Below, one piece after another: positions 35,392 through 47,710 of a stretch of 64,000 bases of DNA; the first letter of the stretch is position 1; the number at the start of each line of letters is the position of its first letter. This DNA is from Sternotherus odoratus (Eukaryota > Chordata > Testudines > Kinosternidae): assembly GCA_032164245.1 (NCBI GenBank), contig JAVMKO010000020.1, positions 12,614,706-12,678,705 of the forward strand, in the 5' to 3' direction. The notes under the pieces were generated by a model. The model saw nothing but the letters and a program-made list of their open reading frames with translations, did not search any database and was not told the origin of the DNA. A program made the position numbers and the translations under genes.

Positions 35392-38054
35392 TGAAATATG
35401 CTTTGTTCATGTCTGCCAGCCCCAGCATAAGACTGTCCCTGGCATATGTTTAAACAGTGTCATGAATTTATTTGTGTTTTTATACCTTTTTTGTTTTTAA
35501 AGAGATTTTAACTGTATTGTATTAATGTGCATGTATTTGGCTGTGTGTGTTGCACTTTATAAGCTTATTATTAATTATTACTTTCTTGCATTATTGGTGG
35601 ACAAGTCCATTCACCATTCACATTATGCACCATTTACATTCTGAATTGCATTAGCTCGAGCTGACCTATAGATTATGCCCCTTGCCTAGTCTGACCTATG
35701 TTTTCCATCATTTATTGGGGTCGGGCTGAAAAAATGTACAATCTTGCATGAAACACGTGCTGTTTTCAATATTAGCCAAGGCTAATGAGAAGGGAAATGT
35801 GGCCATGGGTCCAGACTTGTCGCTGCCACATGAAACACAGTTCAGGCGGGAACAGGTGCTCACTATCAGATAGAATAGAAATCAGCAATAACTGTCCTAA
35901 TCTATTGTCCTGTAAGTTTTCTACTCTTCTCAGAAGAGCAGTTTACTGGAGTGATGCTGTGCTATCCATGCACAAGGAATCAGGTTTACTTGCATGTCTG
36001 TTTGGAAACAGGTCTTCTGGCTGTAATCTAGTTTGACTGCTCACTGTCTATTTCTGAATTCTTTGTTTTGACAATGCCCTTTATCTGAGAAGCACCATGT
36101 CAGATTAGGCTGCCTCCCTCATGCTGAGCCTGCTACTCCTAGGTCAGCTGTAAAATGTTTTGTGAAATATATCCCCGCATTCAGCAAGGACAGAGCTGGC
36201 GCTCCACACCCTTCCAACTAATTCAAATGAACACAAGATATAGAAAGATGATAGGGGCTAGGCATTGATGGCAGATATAAAGTATTCCAAAGACTGCACC
36301 ATACAGAAAAGTCCAGGACCTCTGTGAACTTAGGCCACCCTGCAAGTAATAAACAGCCAGTACTGAAACGCCAACAACAGAGATGGAGTGCTCTGTGGTT
36401 GGTGGCCCATACCCCGCCTGGGGGCTGATGGGCACAAAACCTTACATGTTTCTAGTCTACCAGCCCAGGACCATTTTGAACACTAAGGGGTAACCTATCC
36501 TCTAGAAAAAAATCATTACTTACACATTAGGAATATATCTGGTGGTCATCAGGGTGGATGTAGATGCTGGAGGAGGTGTAGTTTTTCTATATAACATAAT
36601 GTTTAAACATTATCAGGCATCCAAGCTGAAAAAATCATTAAATCACAAAAAAGAGCCAGAAGTTGTGGAAATATATTTAATTTTGACAAAAATAGGAAAA
36701 CATATAAATATAATTGATAAAATGAAGCCATGAGCTCAAAATAGTACTGTTTTGGAAAGTTTGAGAAATATTTAGCCCCAGGTGATATATTTTATGGATT
36801 TTCCTGTACTTTTTTGCCTTCAGTTAAAGCTAAAGTATGTAGTCACATGGCAGTAGGAGCTTGTTTATACCATGTAATACATCAAAATATTTGTCATTAT
36901 TTGTGGGCTGATGTTAGAATGAATGCGAGTCTGCTATTTTTATGAAGTTATACAGATAAAATCTCTACCCCCAAATTATAAAATATATATTTTTGATGTG
37001 TTTTTTTCCCTTGGCTAGTGACATAAGTCTAACACACATATTGTATAACTGTGATTATCTTCTTACTATCTCTGAAAACAATGACAATACATGCAAACTA
37101 CTTATAGATCAGTAATAATAGTTAGTAGTAGAAGTTCTGTATGCTGTGTTGTATGACTGTATTATGTGAATAACCCCTACATGTAATGATCAGCTACTAA
37201 ATGTTTAATGCAACGCCCCTTCAAGCTATATTTACTCACAAAAATAGTCATTTGCGGATAGTTGAAATATTTCTACTCCCCCTCAGAATCTGTGTCTGAT
37301 GTGTTCAATACTCTGTTGCTAGGCTAATCACTGGCACAGTTGCCTGCATCAGCACACACCAAATCTTCTGTGTGGCATTTGCATCTCCTTGCTGCACAAA
37401 CACTCTCACAGCTACACTACACAAGGGGAGGGAAGGCTTCTGGAGCAGGTACCAGCATCATCATTTAGGAAAAAGACACATGAAGACACTGAAATGTTGC
37501 ATGATTCCATGTGCATAACTGATAATTTACCAGATATCAGGTGCTGCCTGAAGGAGGCTATTGTTGATAGCAGTTTCTCACTTGTTTTGTTCTTCTTAGC
37601 AACCAAATTGTAGAACACATTACCCAGAAATCCTTGCTTCTTACCACTGTAAAATAATGATCCTAATAAGCTGCTGACTTGGGAAAAGCGGCAGTTGGAT
37701 TGGACTGCAGTTACCTACCTTCAAATCTTGCTACTGATATTGAGCAAGGACTACTTGATTCAGCTACTTCTTGGTCCTTCGTTAACATTCTGGTTAGGTC
37801 AGGTCTGTCCATGCCATGAACTCAAAATAAAGGTCCTAATTTACAAAGCTATCAACAGTGAGAGACGTAGGTACCTCTTGGACTGTTGGATTATCTTTGA
37901 TGTGTGACCTTTCTGAGAGTTTCTACTCTTTGATCTTAAAACTGCTCACAGTGTAGGTAATGGGAACAGTCTTCTAAATGACAAGATGCAATTAAGTTAC
38001 AGCGGGTCTTTCACACTTATTTTGGGGATAGGAAGAAATCACTTTTCTTTTGGA
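35392..38054. other. Unassigned intronic sequence
   Basis: AT-rich sequence with no gene or confident repeat recognised. Confidence 0.5.
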
Positions 38055-38306
38055 ACTGACATTCTTCGAGATGAGTGTCCCTGTGGGTGCTCCGCTACCC
38101 ACCCTCCTCCCCTCTACTTTGGAGTTTGGAGCGGTCTCCATTGTAGAGAAGAAAGCTAGGAGCTCGGACCACGCATGCATGTTATTGAAGCACATTCGGT
38201 GTGGGAGGTAGGCGCCGCACATGCGAGTATTGGTGTAAAAATCTGTGAGCGAACCGACACTGGGCGTGGAGCGCCCAAAGGGACACTCATCGCAAAGAGC
38301 ATCAGT
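38055..38306. mobile_element. CpG-rich MITE with terminal inverted repeats
   Basis: The left end ACTGACATTCTTCGAGATGA plus GTGTCCCT is answered by AGGGACACTCATCGCAAAGA plus GCATCAGT at the right. The arms are about 28 bp with a few mismatches. The interior is GC-rich and holds CGCATGCATG and GGCGCCGCACATGCG. A family with this CTTCGAGATG terminus is, to my recollection, common in turtle genomes. It has no coding capacity. Confidence 0.7.
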
Positions 38307-38540
38307 TACTGCACAGGTGAGTAACCTCCTCTTTCTGCTCCAAGCATGTGTCTGGCAACCTCATTCTAGGCACCAGAGGCCAAGCACAATTCTCCAATTG
38401 AGGACAAAGAGGCATTGCTCTGCTCATCTTCCCGGCTGGGCTCAATCTGATAGACTGTGTCAGAGGTCACCAAACTCCAATCAAACATTCAGGGAAGAGA
38501 CTGCCTCCCTTATAACGTTCAGCTCCAGGTTTAGGATACT

Positions 38541-39000
38541 CAACCAGGGTATGGGTCAGGTTCCTCTCTCTACCTCTTGAGGAAAATGGGATTTGAACAG
38601 GGATCTGCTACCTCTCAGATGGGTGTCCTGAGAGAAGGAGCAAGTCTCCTTCATAACAGGGCTAGAGTACTCATTTGGGATGTGGCCCAAATAGTATTTA
38701 ATTCAAGTGGAATAACTTTAACAGGCAAGACTGAGGGAGCCCTCCTCATTGCTATCATCCATATTCATTATGGATTATCATTATAGCACGCACTGGGTGA
38801 TAGGAGATCCCTCTTCAAATTCCTTTGCCTCAAGCAGAGGGGGCAATTGAAGCAGGGTCCCCTACATCAAAGATCCTCCTTTCTGACACACCACAGACTA
38901 CAGCACACACCCTGGAGGCATGAGATGCCTCTTCAAAGTCCTTCATCGAGAGCAGAGGCGGGATTTGAACCCGCAGCTGCCGTTACACGAGAGAGCCGAG
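38541..39000 (-). repeat. Cluster of tRNA-derived SINE-like pieces, minus strand
   Basis: Three related segments (near 38541-38632, 38806-38875 and 38925-39000) share the order CTCTTCAAA or CTCTCTACCTC, an AGCAGAGG-type block, and a reverse-complement B-box such as GGGATTTGAACCCG. The third has the clearest B-box. No cloverleaf could be folded by eye, so no tRNA gene is called. Confidence 0.4.
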
Positions 39001-39266
39001 AATGGGCATGCTTTGCAGATGCCGCAAGCACCGAGAGCAGGGTGGGAGAATGCAGAACAGACACTCTCAGTGCCGGCCACAGCCTTGTACCCAGCCCCAG
39101 TGTGGGAAATTGAGGACAGGCAGTCTCAATGTCTGCCCTAGACGCTGGGGTGTCCAAATGAGTGTGTGAGAGAAGCATTCTGGAGCTCTCATTTCCCCCA
39201 CACTCCTGCTTCTTGGGGGTGGGGAGAAGAGATTTAAACTCCTTTTCCATTCATTTCAGTGGGCCC

Positions 39267-40225
39267 TCAGCTGCTGTCTTCAGTCATCTTTTTTTGTCCC
39301 ATGCCACTGAAAGCTGCAGTACAGTCATGTCCATTGACCGCATGAAAGTTTGGCAGTATAAAGCACATGTGTGTTCTCAGCTCCTCAACCACTCTCTGCC
39401 TGTGAATCAATCTCTTCTTTTGGCCAACTCCAGTTTTGAAATAGAATTCATCTACCCCAAGACTAGGGCAATATCTTGGACTTAGAAGTTGTATCTTTGT
39501 GCCCAAGTTCTATATTAGTTCCCTGTTTACTCTGAGTATTTGCTTTGTATGAGCGACTTACAAGAACATTTCCAAATCGGTTTCCTCATGATCTGCGTCA
39601 AGGTCTGACATTGCAGAATAGTTGCCAAGCACTACTTTCACTGCTAGGGCAATGTCATGAAACCCACCAGCAAGGTACACTTCTACCACGTGACAATCTC
39701 TGTTCACCCTTTATGATCCAGTCAGTGAGGAGAAAAATTCAAAGACTATAAATCTAACTTTGGAAATCAGTATCCTCTTCAAGCGTTGCTTTGATAATAG
39801 TGTTAACGCAGTGGGGTTCCAAACTTCTTGCATTTGGACATTCTCCAGGAAGGCGTTCTCGCTGATTTGATTGATTCATCATTTGCATAATTGTCACCAA
39901 CAAAAGCAGTATATTGACAAGTATAATGTTCAACATCTGATCATACAGCTCCCCAAAAGTTTTCCACTTGGCAATGTCAGTGCACACCATCTGCAGAAGC
40001 ACCATGAGGTCAATAATAGCTCATGTTGGCTCATCGGATGCTGGTAGCACAATCATTGACAGATTTTTCTCCAGCCAAGACAGCATGTTGCTCTTTTGGG
40101 TCTTTCTTAGAGAGTCATCCAAGTTGAAGAGGGAAAGTGGGACTGGTGCCAGCACATGCTTCATCAAACCCTGGATAGCAATGTCTCTGGACTGGGTAAT
40201 AACTGTCAGCCTGCTGACTATCTGA
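39267..40225 (-). pseudogene. Decayed coding relic of an unnamed multicopy protein family
   Basis: On the minus strand, several frames joined by indels encode protein-like segments in a consistent order. From about 40170 downward the frame reads DIAIQGLMKHVLAPVPLSLF, then KSNMLSWLEKN. It next hits a single in-frame TGA and continues LMVLLQMVCTDIAKWKTFGE. Further along, near 39700-39560, comes LAGGFHDIALAVKVVLGNYS, then SDLDADHEETD. The last part, 39506-39267, gives FKTGVGQKKRLI and LPNFHAVNGHDCTAAFSGMG. HEETD and LPxFHAxTGxDxTxAFSG resemble conserved blocks of uncharacterised, often repetitive metazoan proteins that I recall only by motif. Whether the source is a transposon or a retrocopy is unknown. 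It is clearly broken and non-functional. Confidence 0.5.
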
Positions 40226-40404
40226 TAATTATTAGTTATTACTTGTGATGTCTGCTTCTTTTGTTTGATAGTATTCTTAAAATTACCAAATGATTTGAGA
40301 TTATGCCTTTTATGGAATCTACCTCACCCCTTTTCAGTTTACTGTTACAAGCTGCTTTATTTCTTGTGTGCCATTTTGTCTCATCATGCACAAACTTTCT
40401 GCAG

Positions 40405-40598
40405 GTTTCAGAGTGGTAGCTGTGTTAGTCCGTATCCTCAAAAAGAACGAGGAGTCCTCGTGGCACCTTAGAGACTAACACATTTATCTGGGCATAAGCT
40501 TTCGTGGGCTAAAACCCACTTCATCAGATGTATAGCCTGATACATCTGATGAAGTGGGTTTTAGCCCACAAAAGCTTATACCCAAATACATTTGTTAA
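40405..40598 (-). mobile_element. Penelope-like terminal segment with inverted duplicate
   Basis: The segment 40405-40532 carries the same terminal sequence as 2671-2800: TTTCAGAGTGGTAGCTGTGT, TCGTGGCACCTTAGAGACTA, CTTTCGTGGGCTAAAACCCA. It is followed, after an 8-base spacer, by a reversed copy of its inner 58 bp. No endonuclease or reverse-transcriptase coding sequence remains. Confidence 0.8.
40475..40598. repeat. 58-bp inverted repeat (hairpin) within Penelope-like segment
   Basis: The right arm starting TACATCTGATGAAGTGGGTT at 40541 is the reverse complement of the left arm ending at 40532, with about seven mismatches over 58 bp. The spacer is TAGCCTGA. Confidence 0.9.
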
Positions 40599-42314
40599 AC
40601 TTTCTGAAGTTTCAGGTGGGGCCACAGCTGATGTTGCAGTGTTCACACTGGCTCTCTGTTATCTGGGCTCGTTCCGGGTTCAGTGCCAACAGGATTTGCC
40701 TTTTTTTTTTTTCAGTCACAACTTTTATAATATCTTGGACAGAGGTTATATCCTCAGCTGTGTGCTTGCTTGTAGCTTCTTTGTGGTGCTCTGTTGATGA
40801 GATCACATTTGTTTTATCAAAGCTGTTACAGCCGCCTTAAAAGGTAGCACTTGGTCAGAGCCTTATCTTGGTGCAAAGATGCTGATGCTTCCCACAGTCT
40901 GTCAAGCATCATAGCTCTGAGTTCATAACCCTAAGGTTCTACTGGATAGTGATAGCTAGGCTTTATTTAGAAGGTATTTTATTTGTAAGTTTTGGAGACT
41001 GTAAAATGTCTCCAGCATTCCATCCATGTTCTGTACCAGAGCATAAGATTTAATAATACTTTTGTAAATAAAATCTTGCTCATATAAAACAAAGAATTGT
41101 ACATTACGACATTGGGTACCTGTGAATGATCTGCACACAACACAACAGCACAGGGCATAGAGAAGAGAATGTTTTAGCCAGAATTGCATGAGCAAACACC
41201 CACCCTTGAAGACCTTTGAGAATCTTTATCAATAGCCGGTCAGCTCAACACGGGCATTCAAATTATTTTATTTATTGCAGAAGGAATAAGGGCCGAGTTA
41301 ATTTTGCTAATATTCAAATAAGTGGCTCTGGAGAATATTTCAGACATGATGCTTAGACAAACGGTGTGTTTCCACATATCTCTCTCTTAGGGTTTTCCAC
41401 AACTATAGTATCTAGCACTGCACAGGTACATTAGATCTGGATGGTGTTAAAATGAATCTTCAGTGGCTCACGGCTGGGTGGATTGTTACCAGTACCAGTG
41501 CAAAACTTGTGTATAGTATGCTTAAAGCATAATAATTTATCTGAGAAGGAATCACACAAGCAGTTAAGGTTACACAGTACACATCTTTTCCAATAAGCCT
41601 CAGCTCCCAGAGCATAAACCCGCAGTAACTATGTTGGCTTTACACAGAATTCTGATTGGCAAACAAAGCGGGTATATCTACCAATCCTATTGGAGACTTA
41701 TTCTCTTCTCTTCTTCCTCTCTCAGGTACTTGGTCTGTCAAGGGTCTCACAAAGCAGGGTCTAGGTCATCCTGAGCCCTTCTGGTTCTAGAATCCCACAA
41801 AGATGGCTTGAAGCAAGTCCTAGGTTGCCTCGAGCCCTTTGTCTCACAATGTCTTCAGATGTTAATTGGGGAACTAACGTGGCTAATTTACTTTGCTTAG
41901 CATTTATACCTTTTGTTCCCAAAAGAGTTACATGTCCCAGAAATATGCCCTGAGGGTGTTCATTACAGTTTTTCTCTAATATTTTTGAAGGCACTGTAAA
42001 GCAGACAGACCAAACCTCAATCACTAATCATTCATTTAAGCGCGTAGTGTGATGCCAGCCACAATGGTGGTCATTTTGACCCAGGTCAGCCTGTACCAAG
42101 CCCACTTGATCGCATGGTTTTTACATTTTCTTTACTTTGTGAGCTGATCCCTCCAGCTGATATATTCCAAAGTTTGATGTTGAAACATACATGCAGGTCA
42201 AGCCTTTATTAGCCCTTCAGGTGAAGTTTTAACATTTCCAGTAATTTTTCACACCATTTATATAATGCTAATAGAATCCTGCTCCCAGAATCCTCTAGCA
42301 AGTTCAGGCAAGTT
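40599..42314. other. Unassigned intronic sequence
   Basis: No gene or confident repeat was recognised. A T run lies near 40700. Confidence 0.5.
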
Positions 42315-42412
42315 AAGGGATGATTTAGTTGCAGTTGGTCCTGCTTTGAGCAGGGGTTGGACTAGATGACCTCTTGAGGTTCCTTCCAACCCTGATTTTC
42401 TGTGATTCTATT
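42315..42412 (+). mobile_element. CR1 3' end fragment, + strand
   Basis: GTTGGACTAGATGACCTCTT, GAGGTTCCTTCCAACCCTGA and TGTGATTCTATTA are the typical CR1 3' terminus of the subfamily whose tail unit is ATTCTATG-like. Only about 100 bp remain. Confidence 0.88.
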
Positions 42413-44965
42413 ATACCAAACCATAGCAAATGCATGCTTACCACATTTATTCATATCATTCACAGCAATTCATCATTTGGCACTGGTCCAACAGATGGTG
42501 TGATCCTTGGTATATTTCATTGAAGTCTTCTCATCTTTTTCCCAAATTCTAGGACTTCCTCCTCCCCCCCCCCGCCCCAATCATTCCAGTTGTGGTGGAA
42601 ATGGTTTTTCAACAGAGATTTTTGGAATGTACTTGTTTTAAAAATGATTATGTGTAGTGCCTACTCTCTTAGTAACCTGTAATTATCTGGTGCTCAGACA
42701 TTCCGATATATGCAGTATCATAAAGACTGTAACCAGAGTTTCATTGCAAAGGAATGTCTGTAGATACCCTGCTCCCAGCATGACTATTTTTATTTCTCCC
42801 TGAACTTGAACTCTGCTGAGATGTGTATATTTATCAGTGACTTTCAGCTCAATAAAGGATTTGTACTGTAGCTGTGTGTAAAAATAATAATAATAAACAA
42901 CCTTTTGTTCATATTTCTTAAATTGTATTACACTGAAGCCAGAATTGCCATATGGTTCAGATGACAAGTAGTAAAGATCTATACCGTCTTTCATTGCATC
43001 CATCTTTCTATTCATTTAATTCATGTATTCTTGCTGAAGTGCCCTGGTTCTGTAGAGTAAAATGTATAATAAAACCCTTTGTTTCCTTTCCCATGCATCC
43101 ACTCAAGTGAATTTCCTTGATATATTCTGTCTCCTCAGTTGCACTTTACTCTGGCCTCTTCTCTAGATGATGTTCTCTGTACTTCATACTCTCTGCCATT
43201 GCCATTGCATTCTTGAAATACCTCTTCTTTAAAAAGAAAAACAAAACAAAAACCTTGTACAATATTGTTTCCTTTGCTGTTGCACTTGGCAAACCTCTCA
43301 CTTGTGTATGCTGAATGTTTACATGTTGTATCTCTCCTATGTTCTCTTTGACATTTCCCCCCTTAGGTGTCAATAATGTTCACTTAGTATTGTGCTCTTG
43401 TTCCTGCAGTTGGATTCAGGCGCTTGTGCAAAGCCCCATTGGCTTCAGTAAGAGTTTTATGGGTGCAAGAAGGTGTCTGCATGGGACAGATTTCAGGATT
43501 GGGGCCTTAGTTTGGGATTTGCTGTTCCCCTGCATCCAGATTTTTAAAATTTACACCAAGTGCAAAGTGAGTTTTAGATGCTACCAGAACAATATTGTAA
43601 TATTTCACTCCCACTCTGTAACAGTGTATGAAGCTGGGATTTCCAAAAGTGTCTTAAGGGATTTTGACACACCTGAGTGTCAGACAACCTTAGGCTTCTT
43701 TGAAAATCTCAGCCTCAGTGACTATTCATGGTGCAAGTAATAGTGAACTGGGCCCTTAATTTCTAAATACATATCCAACCCAACTTATTGCAAAATGCAT
43801 AGTGTACTGAAATGCTCAATGTGTATTGCAGTCTTGCCCTTAAATGATATAATGTTCATTTCTATTATTTTTACTACATAAAGTGACTTGGTGAGACTTC
43901 AATATTCTCAGTACTGGGGATAGAGTCTGTGTTGGTATATTCTTGCAAAAGGTTCTTTTATCTCTCTGGTTCTGAAGGATATAGTGAATGTTGGAGCAAC
44001 TGTGTTTCAGTGACAAACTCATTTACTTTCAAAGTAAAACAATGAAGTATGTGGACAGCTTGATTCTGTCATTGTTTGCAGCTCTGTATCAGCTAAGGTG
44101 GAACATCCGGAATCAATATGACTAATGGATTCTGGCTCCTAGTGATAGAGTCAGCAAACAGGATAAATTATCACATCCTCTCTGGTTCATTGATGGTAAT
44201 TCCTTCTGACTGTCTGATCTGTGATAGCCATGATGTTCCGTTTTGTGGCTGCTGTCAAACCAATCTTGAGTCATGAGCTAGAAAACCCTGGTCAATATCC
44301 AGTTTATCAAGATTTGGGTCATCTCCATGTTTGTTTGTTTCATCTTATTACTATTTCATTGAGCAAAATCTTTATTTCTTTGACCATAGGAAGATAGAAT
44401 GTGTTTAACATCATTGTGTGGAGTATTCCATTAGTTTTATTGACCTTCAGGGTCCCTTCATTGTTTGGCCTTATCTTTGTGATGCATAATCAACTGTTTG
44501 TTGTTTCAGCTAATCTCATCAGGGCGGTATTATGTGTGTTCTAGAGGTATATTTCCACCACCACCTAATCAAGACCAAAGTGTTGTTTTTTTTCTTGCAT
44601 GTGACAGAGAATATATATAAATATTAAATCTGCACTATATGTGTCTAGCTGTTTGAGTAAGCAAACAGTACACTCATCTCGGAGCTGCTTATCTTTCTGT
44701 TGTAGGTTTGTACTTATTTAGGTACACCTGTTTCATGTTTTTGTAGTAATCCACTGTTTTTAACATGGTTTTAAATACTTTAAGTCACAAAAGTTTTCAT
44801 TGTAATATATAGGAATTGGGTAGAATCCATTTAAATAGCTTGGGAAACCCCTAGCAAGCTTCCCAGTCTTCTATGACAGTGTGTATGTGTAGCTAGATTT
44901 ATATATAGCTTGTAAACATGGTTATTTGGAACCTAACTCTGTCCATGTGGTTTCCTCATATTTTT
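42413..44965. other. Unassigned intronic sequence
   Basis: There is no gene. A C run lies near 42562-42575. An old dispersed segment at 43410-43510 contains CCCCATTGGCTTCAGTAAGA and GATTGGGGCCTTAG. Confidence 0.5.
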
Positions 44966-45146
44966 AGGGTATGTCTACACTGCACGGTCAACCTCTTACC
45001 AGGATTTACCCTTAATCGTCCCTTACTGTCCCCTCAAAAATTCTGATGTGGTGTGGAGGTGCTTTAACCTGAGCTATCATACCCAGCTCAGGGTGTGGAT
45101 TAGAACCATTTTAACTCAGACAGGTACCTGTCTACTTTGCAGTGAT
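44966..45146. mobile_element. hAT-like MITE, left end only
   Basis: AGGGTATGTCTACACTGCAC at the left is the same terminus as in 55516-55772. No clean right terminus is seen; GTCTACTTTGCAGTG near 45129-45143 may be a scrambled remnant. The right boundary is approximate. Confidence 0.5.
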
Positions 45147-47710
45147 CATGCAGGCTAAATAAATTGAGAGCTGATAATCCTCCAGTACCTTCCGCAAATG
45201 CCCCATAAAGGACAGATAGGTCCTCCTGCAATTTACTCTGAAGAAGTCTGAGAGCATCTCAATATAAAGAACCATGGGATAAACCCCCAGAAAAAATACA
45301 AATTAGTGTAGAAACAGCGAGGATACAGTAATACAGGTAGGACTTTGCAGTGCACAAGCTCACACCTAGGCTAGATGAACCTCGGTGCCTAATGTTGTAT
45401 AGGGACCCAAAGACACAACAATCCTCCATGTTGATAAGACCATCAATGTAAAATAACAAAATGTATAAATATAATGTACTTTTCCATCATTTATACAGCT
45501 TCATTTTCCTCCAACATGATTGAAATTCCGAAACTACAACATTTACCTCAGTTTCAAGTTATCATCGTTTTCTGGTTCCTTCCCATATGTCTAATAATTA
45601 AGATTTCAGAGCAGTTCCAGGTGTTTTAGCTACAGATCTTCCATCAACTTTAATGGAAGTTATGTAACTCTAAGCCCAGCATAACTTTGAAATGCTCATC
45701 TTATCCTATGTTGTTGATGTTTAAATAGCACATCACAAAGCCCATTGGAATCATTGACATCACAGGGCTTTGGATCAGACTTTCTATGCACGAATCAGCT
45801 GCCACATAATCCTTTGCATTGACTTCTTTGGGAATTTAATCAGACTTTGGGTTAAAAATATCAAGTTAGGGGAATCTTTACATTTAACGTTTCTTTATTT
45901 TGAAAATTAAATAAAGTTTGCAAATTTAACATTTGCAAACTTCCCAGTCATATTTTACTTGCCAGTCCTACATGTTAGGTATAAAACAATTGGATGGAAT
46001 TTGCACACCTCTACTAGTGCAGTGTTGCTGTGGTTTCCCTGCCCAGTTTAAGACTTACCGATGCGAGGACGGGGTGTAAGATTAAGTCCAGGGGGTCAAA
46101 TTCCAACTTGAATTGCATCTTGTGTAATACCACTAAAGTTGTTTGGATTGCATGAGATATAAATCAAGGCATAAATTGGCTGCAATGTATTAAATGTGAT
46201 TCTAAATCCTATTTATTATAGATAACCAATCTCTCGCATACAAATTTTTGAAAAATCCACTATAGTTCATAAACGTCAGTGATAACTTGCAGATCTTTCC
46301 TCATCTTCTCTGTCTGAGTTTTGCTGTTATAAAAGGGCATCTGTTGTGCTCAGATGTATAGCTGTATTACTGATGAACATAAACTTTTGATGATTTGAAT
46401 GCTGTGCAGTGGTTTGTACAGTACTGTAAAATATCTTTGTCATTTAATTTTTTAACGTTTTAAACGTGCCTTACAAGTGCTACTTTTTCAAATGTTTAGC
46501 ATAGGTTTTGACATTTTAATGGACTGTTGTAGATGTTCTAGAGAGTGTCTGCATAAACTCTGATGGTTTATTTACTGTTGTTGCTTTTAATGGAAATGTA
46601 AAATAATTTCTCTTCTGGGCAGTACATATTCCATTGCGAACACATCAACAAAACATGAAATCTACATAAAATGCAAAAGCTGAAAGTATCCCCAAAGTAG
46701 TGAGAGTCCTTGCTGCATATTTTAGACAGTGTGCTGTATTTATGGGACCTGTAGACAAACTGTAAAATGTATTATGGCAGGATCACCATATTGTAATAAA
46801 ACAATGTGGTGCTTGCAAAAAAGGATTGTGAATTATTGCCTCATTGAACTTTGTTTCCAGTTATAGAAAACAGAGTGTGATTACTAAATGTGAACAGCAT
46901 GCATTTTATACGCTTAGTTATAGATCTTGGTTCTTGAGTGTCTGGAATATCAATATTTGTTTTACTTTTAAGGTACATTAGTTACAAATACAATAAGCGT
47001 GTTTCATTTTTCACCCAAGACATTGTACTTTCAGGTATGAACTCAGGGTGTGCAATATGTCTCAATGATTATTTGTATAAATACAGGCTGATGCCAAATA
47101 AATATCTAATGGATGGATGTTCTCATGTAGGACTCCAGATGTGAATATTTTTCATTTAAAGAAATAAGCAGTTATAAAATGCATATGTAGCTTTGTAAAC
47201 ACACACATATGCTTGTGTCCGAGGTGCGTGTCCAGTGGATAAATCTCTATCACAGGAACCCCTGAATGGTCATGATTCTTTCTAGATTGAGTTGTCAGTA
47301 GTTAGTGGTTGGCTTATTTATTTATTTCTCCGTTTGGTAGCTCACAAAATAACATATCATTGAGAAAAGAAATCTCTGTTCACTGGCTAGAGCACCACTT
47401 TCAATCTGAGTGGCAGCTATTGATTTAGTGAGGGAGGGGTTTTCTGGAAGGAACAGACACCATTGATTCCGTTAATTTTTTGCCACTTAAAGAGTTTCTG
47501 TACTTCCATCCAAGAATCCTAAGAAATTCAAATTATTAGTCCACCTACCACTATAAGTACTGCAGTAAAGGCTGCACATAGCTCACAGCAGAAGTTGCTA
47601 GGCTAATAAAACTGACACTGCAAGTATGGCTAAAGCAGTTTTGAAACCATCTAGAAATCAAAGATCTATTTGAGTCCTTGCTGTATTTAGAAACATCAAA
47701 TTAGCTCTTG
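45147..47710. other. Unassigned intronic sequence
   Basis: AT-rich sequence with no gene or confident repeat recognised. Confidence 0.5.

Noticed and set aside
38930..39000. A tRNA gene on the minus strand (B-box-like GGTTCAAATCCC)
   Set aside because: No convincing A-box or cloverleaf could be folded, and the piece matches neighbouring degenerate SINE-like segments.
43315..43740. A 141-codon + strand open frame
   Set aside because: It contains old repeat sequence near 43410-43510 and no recognised domain. Probably chance.
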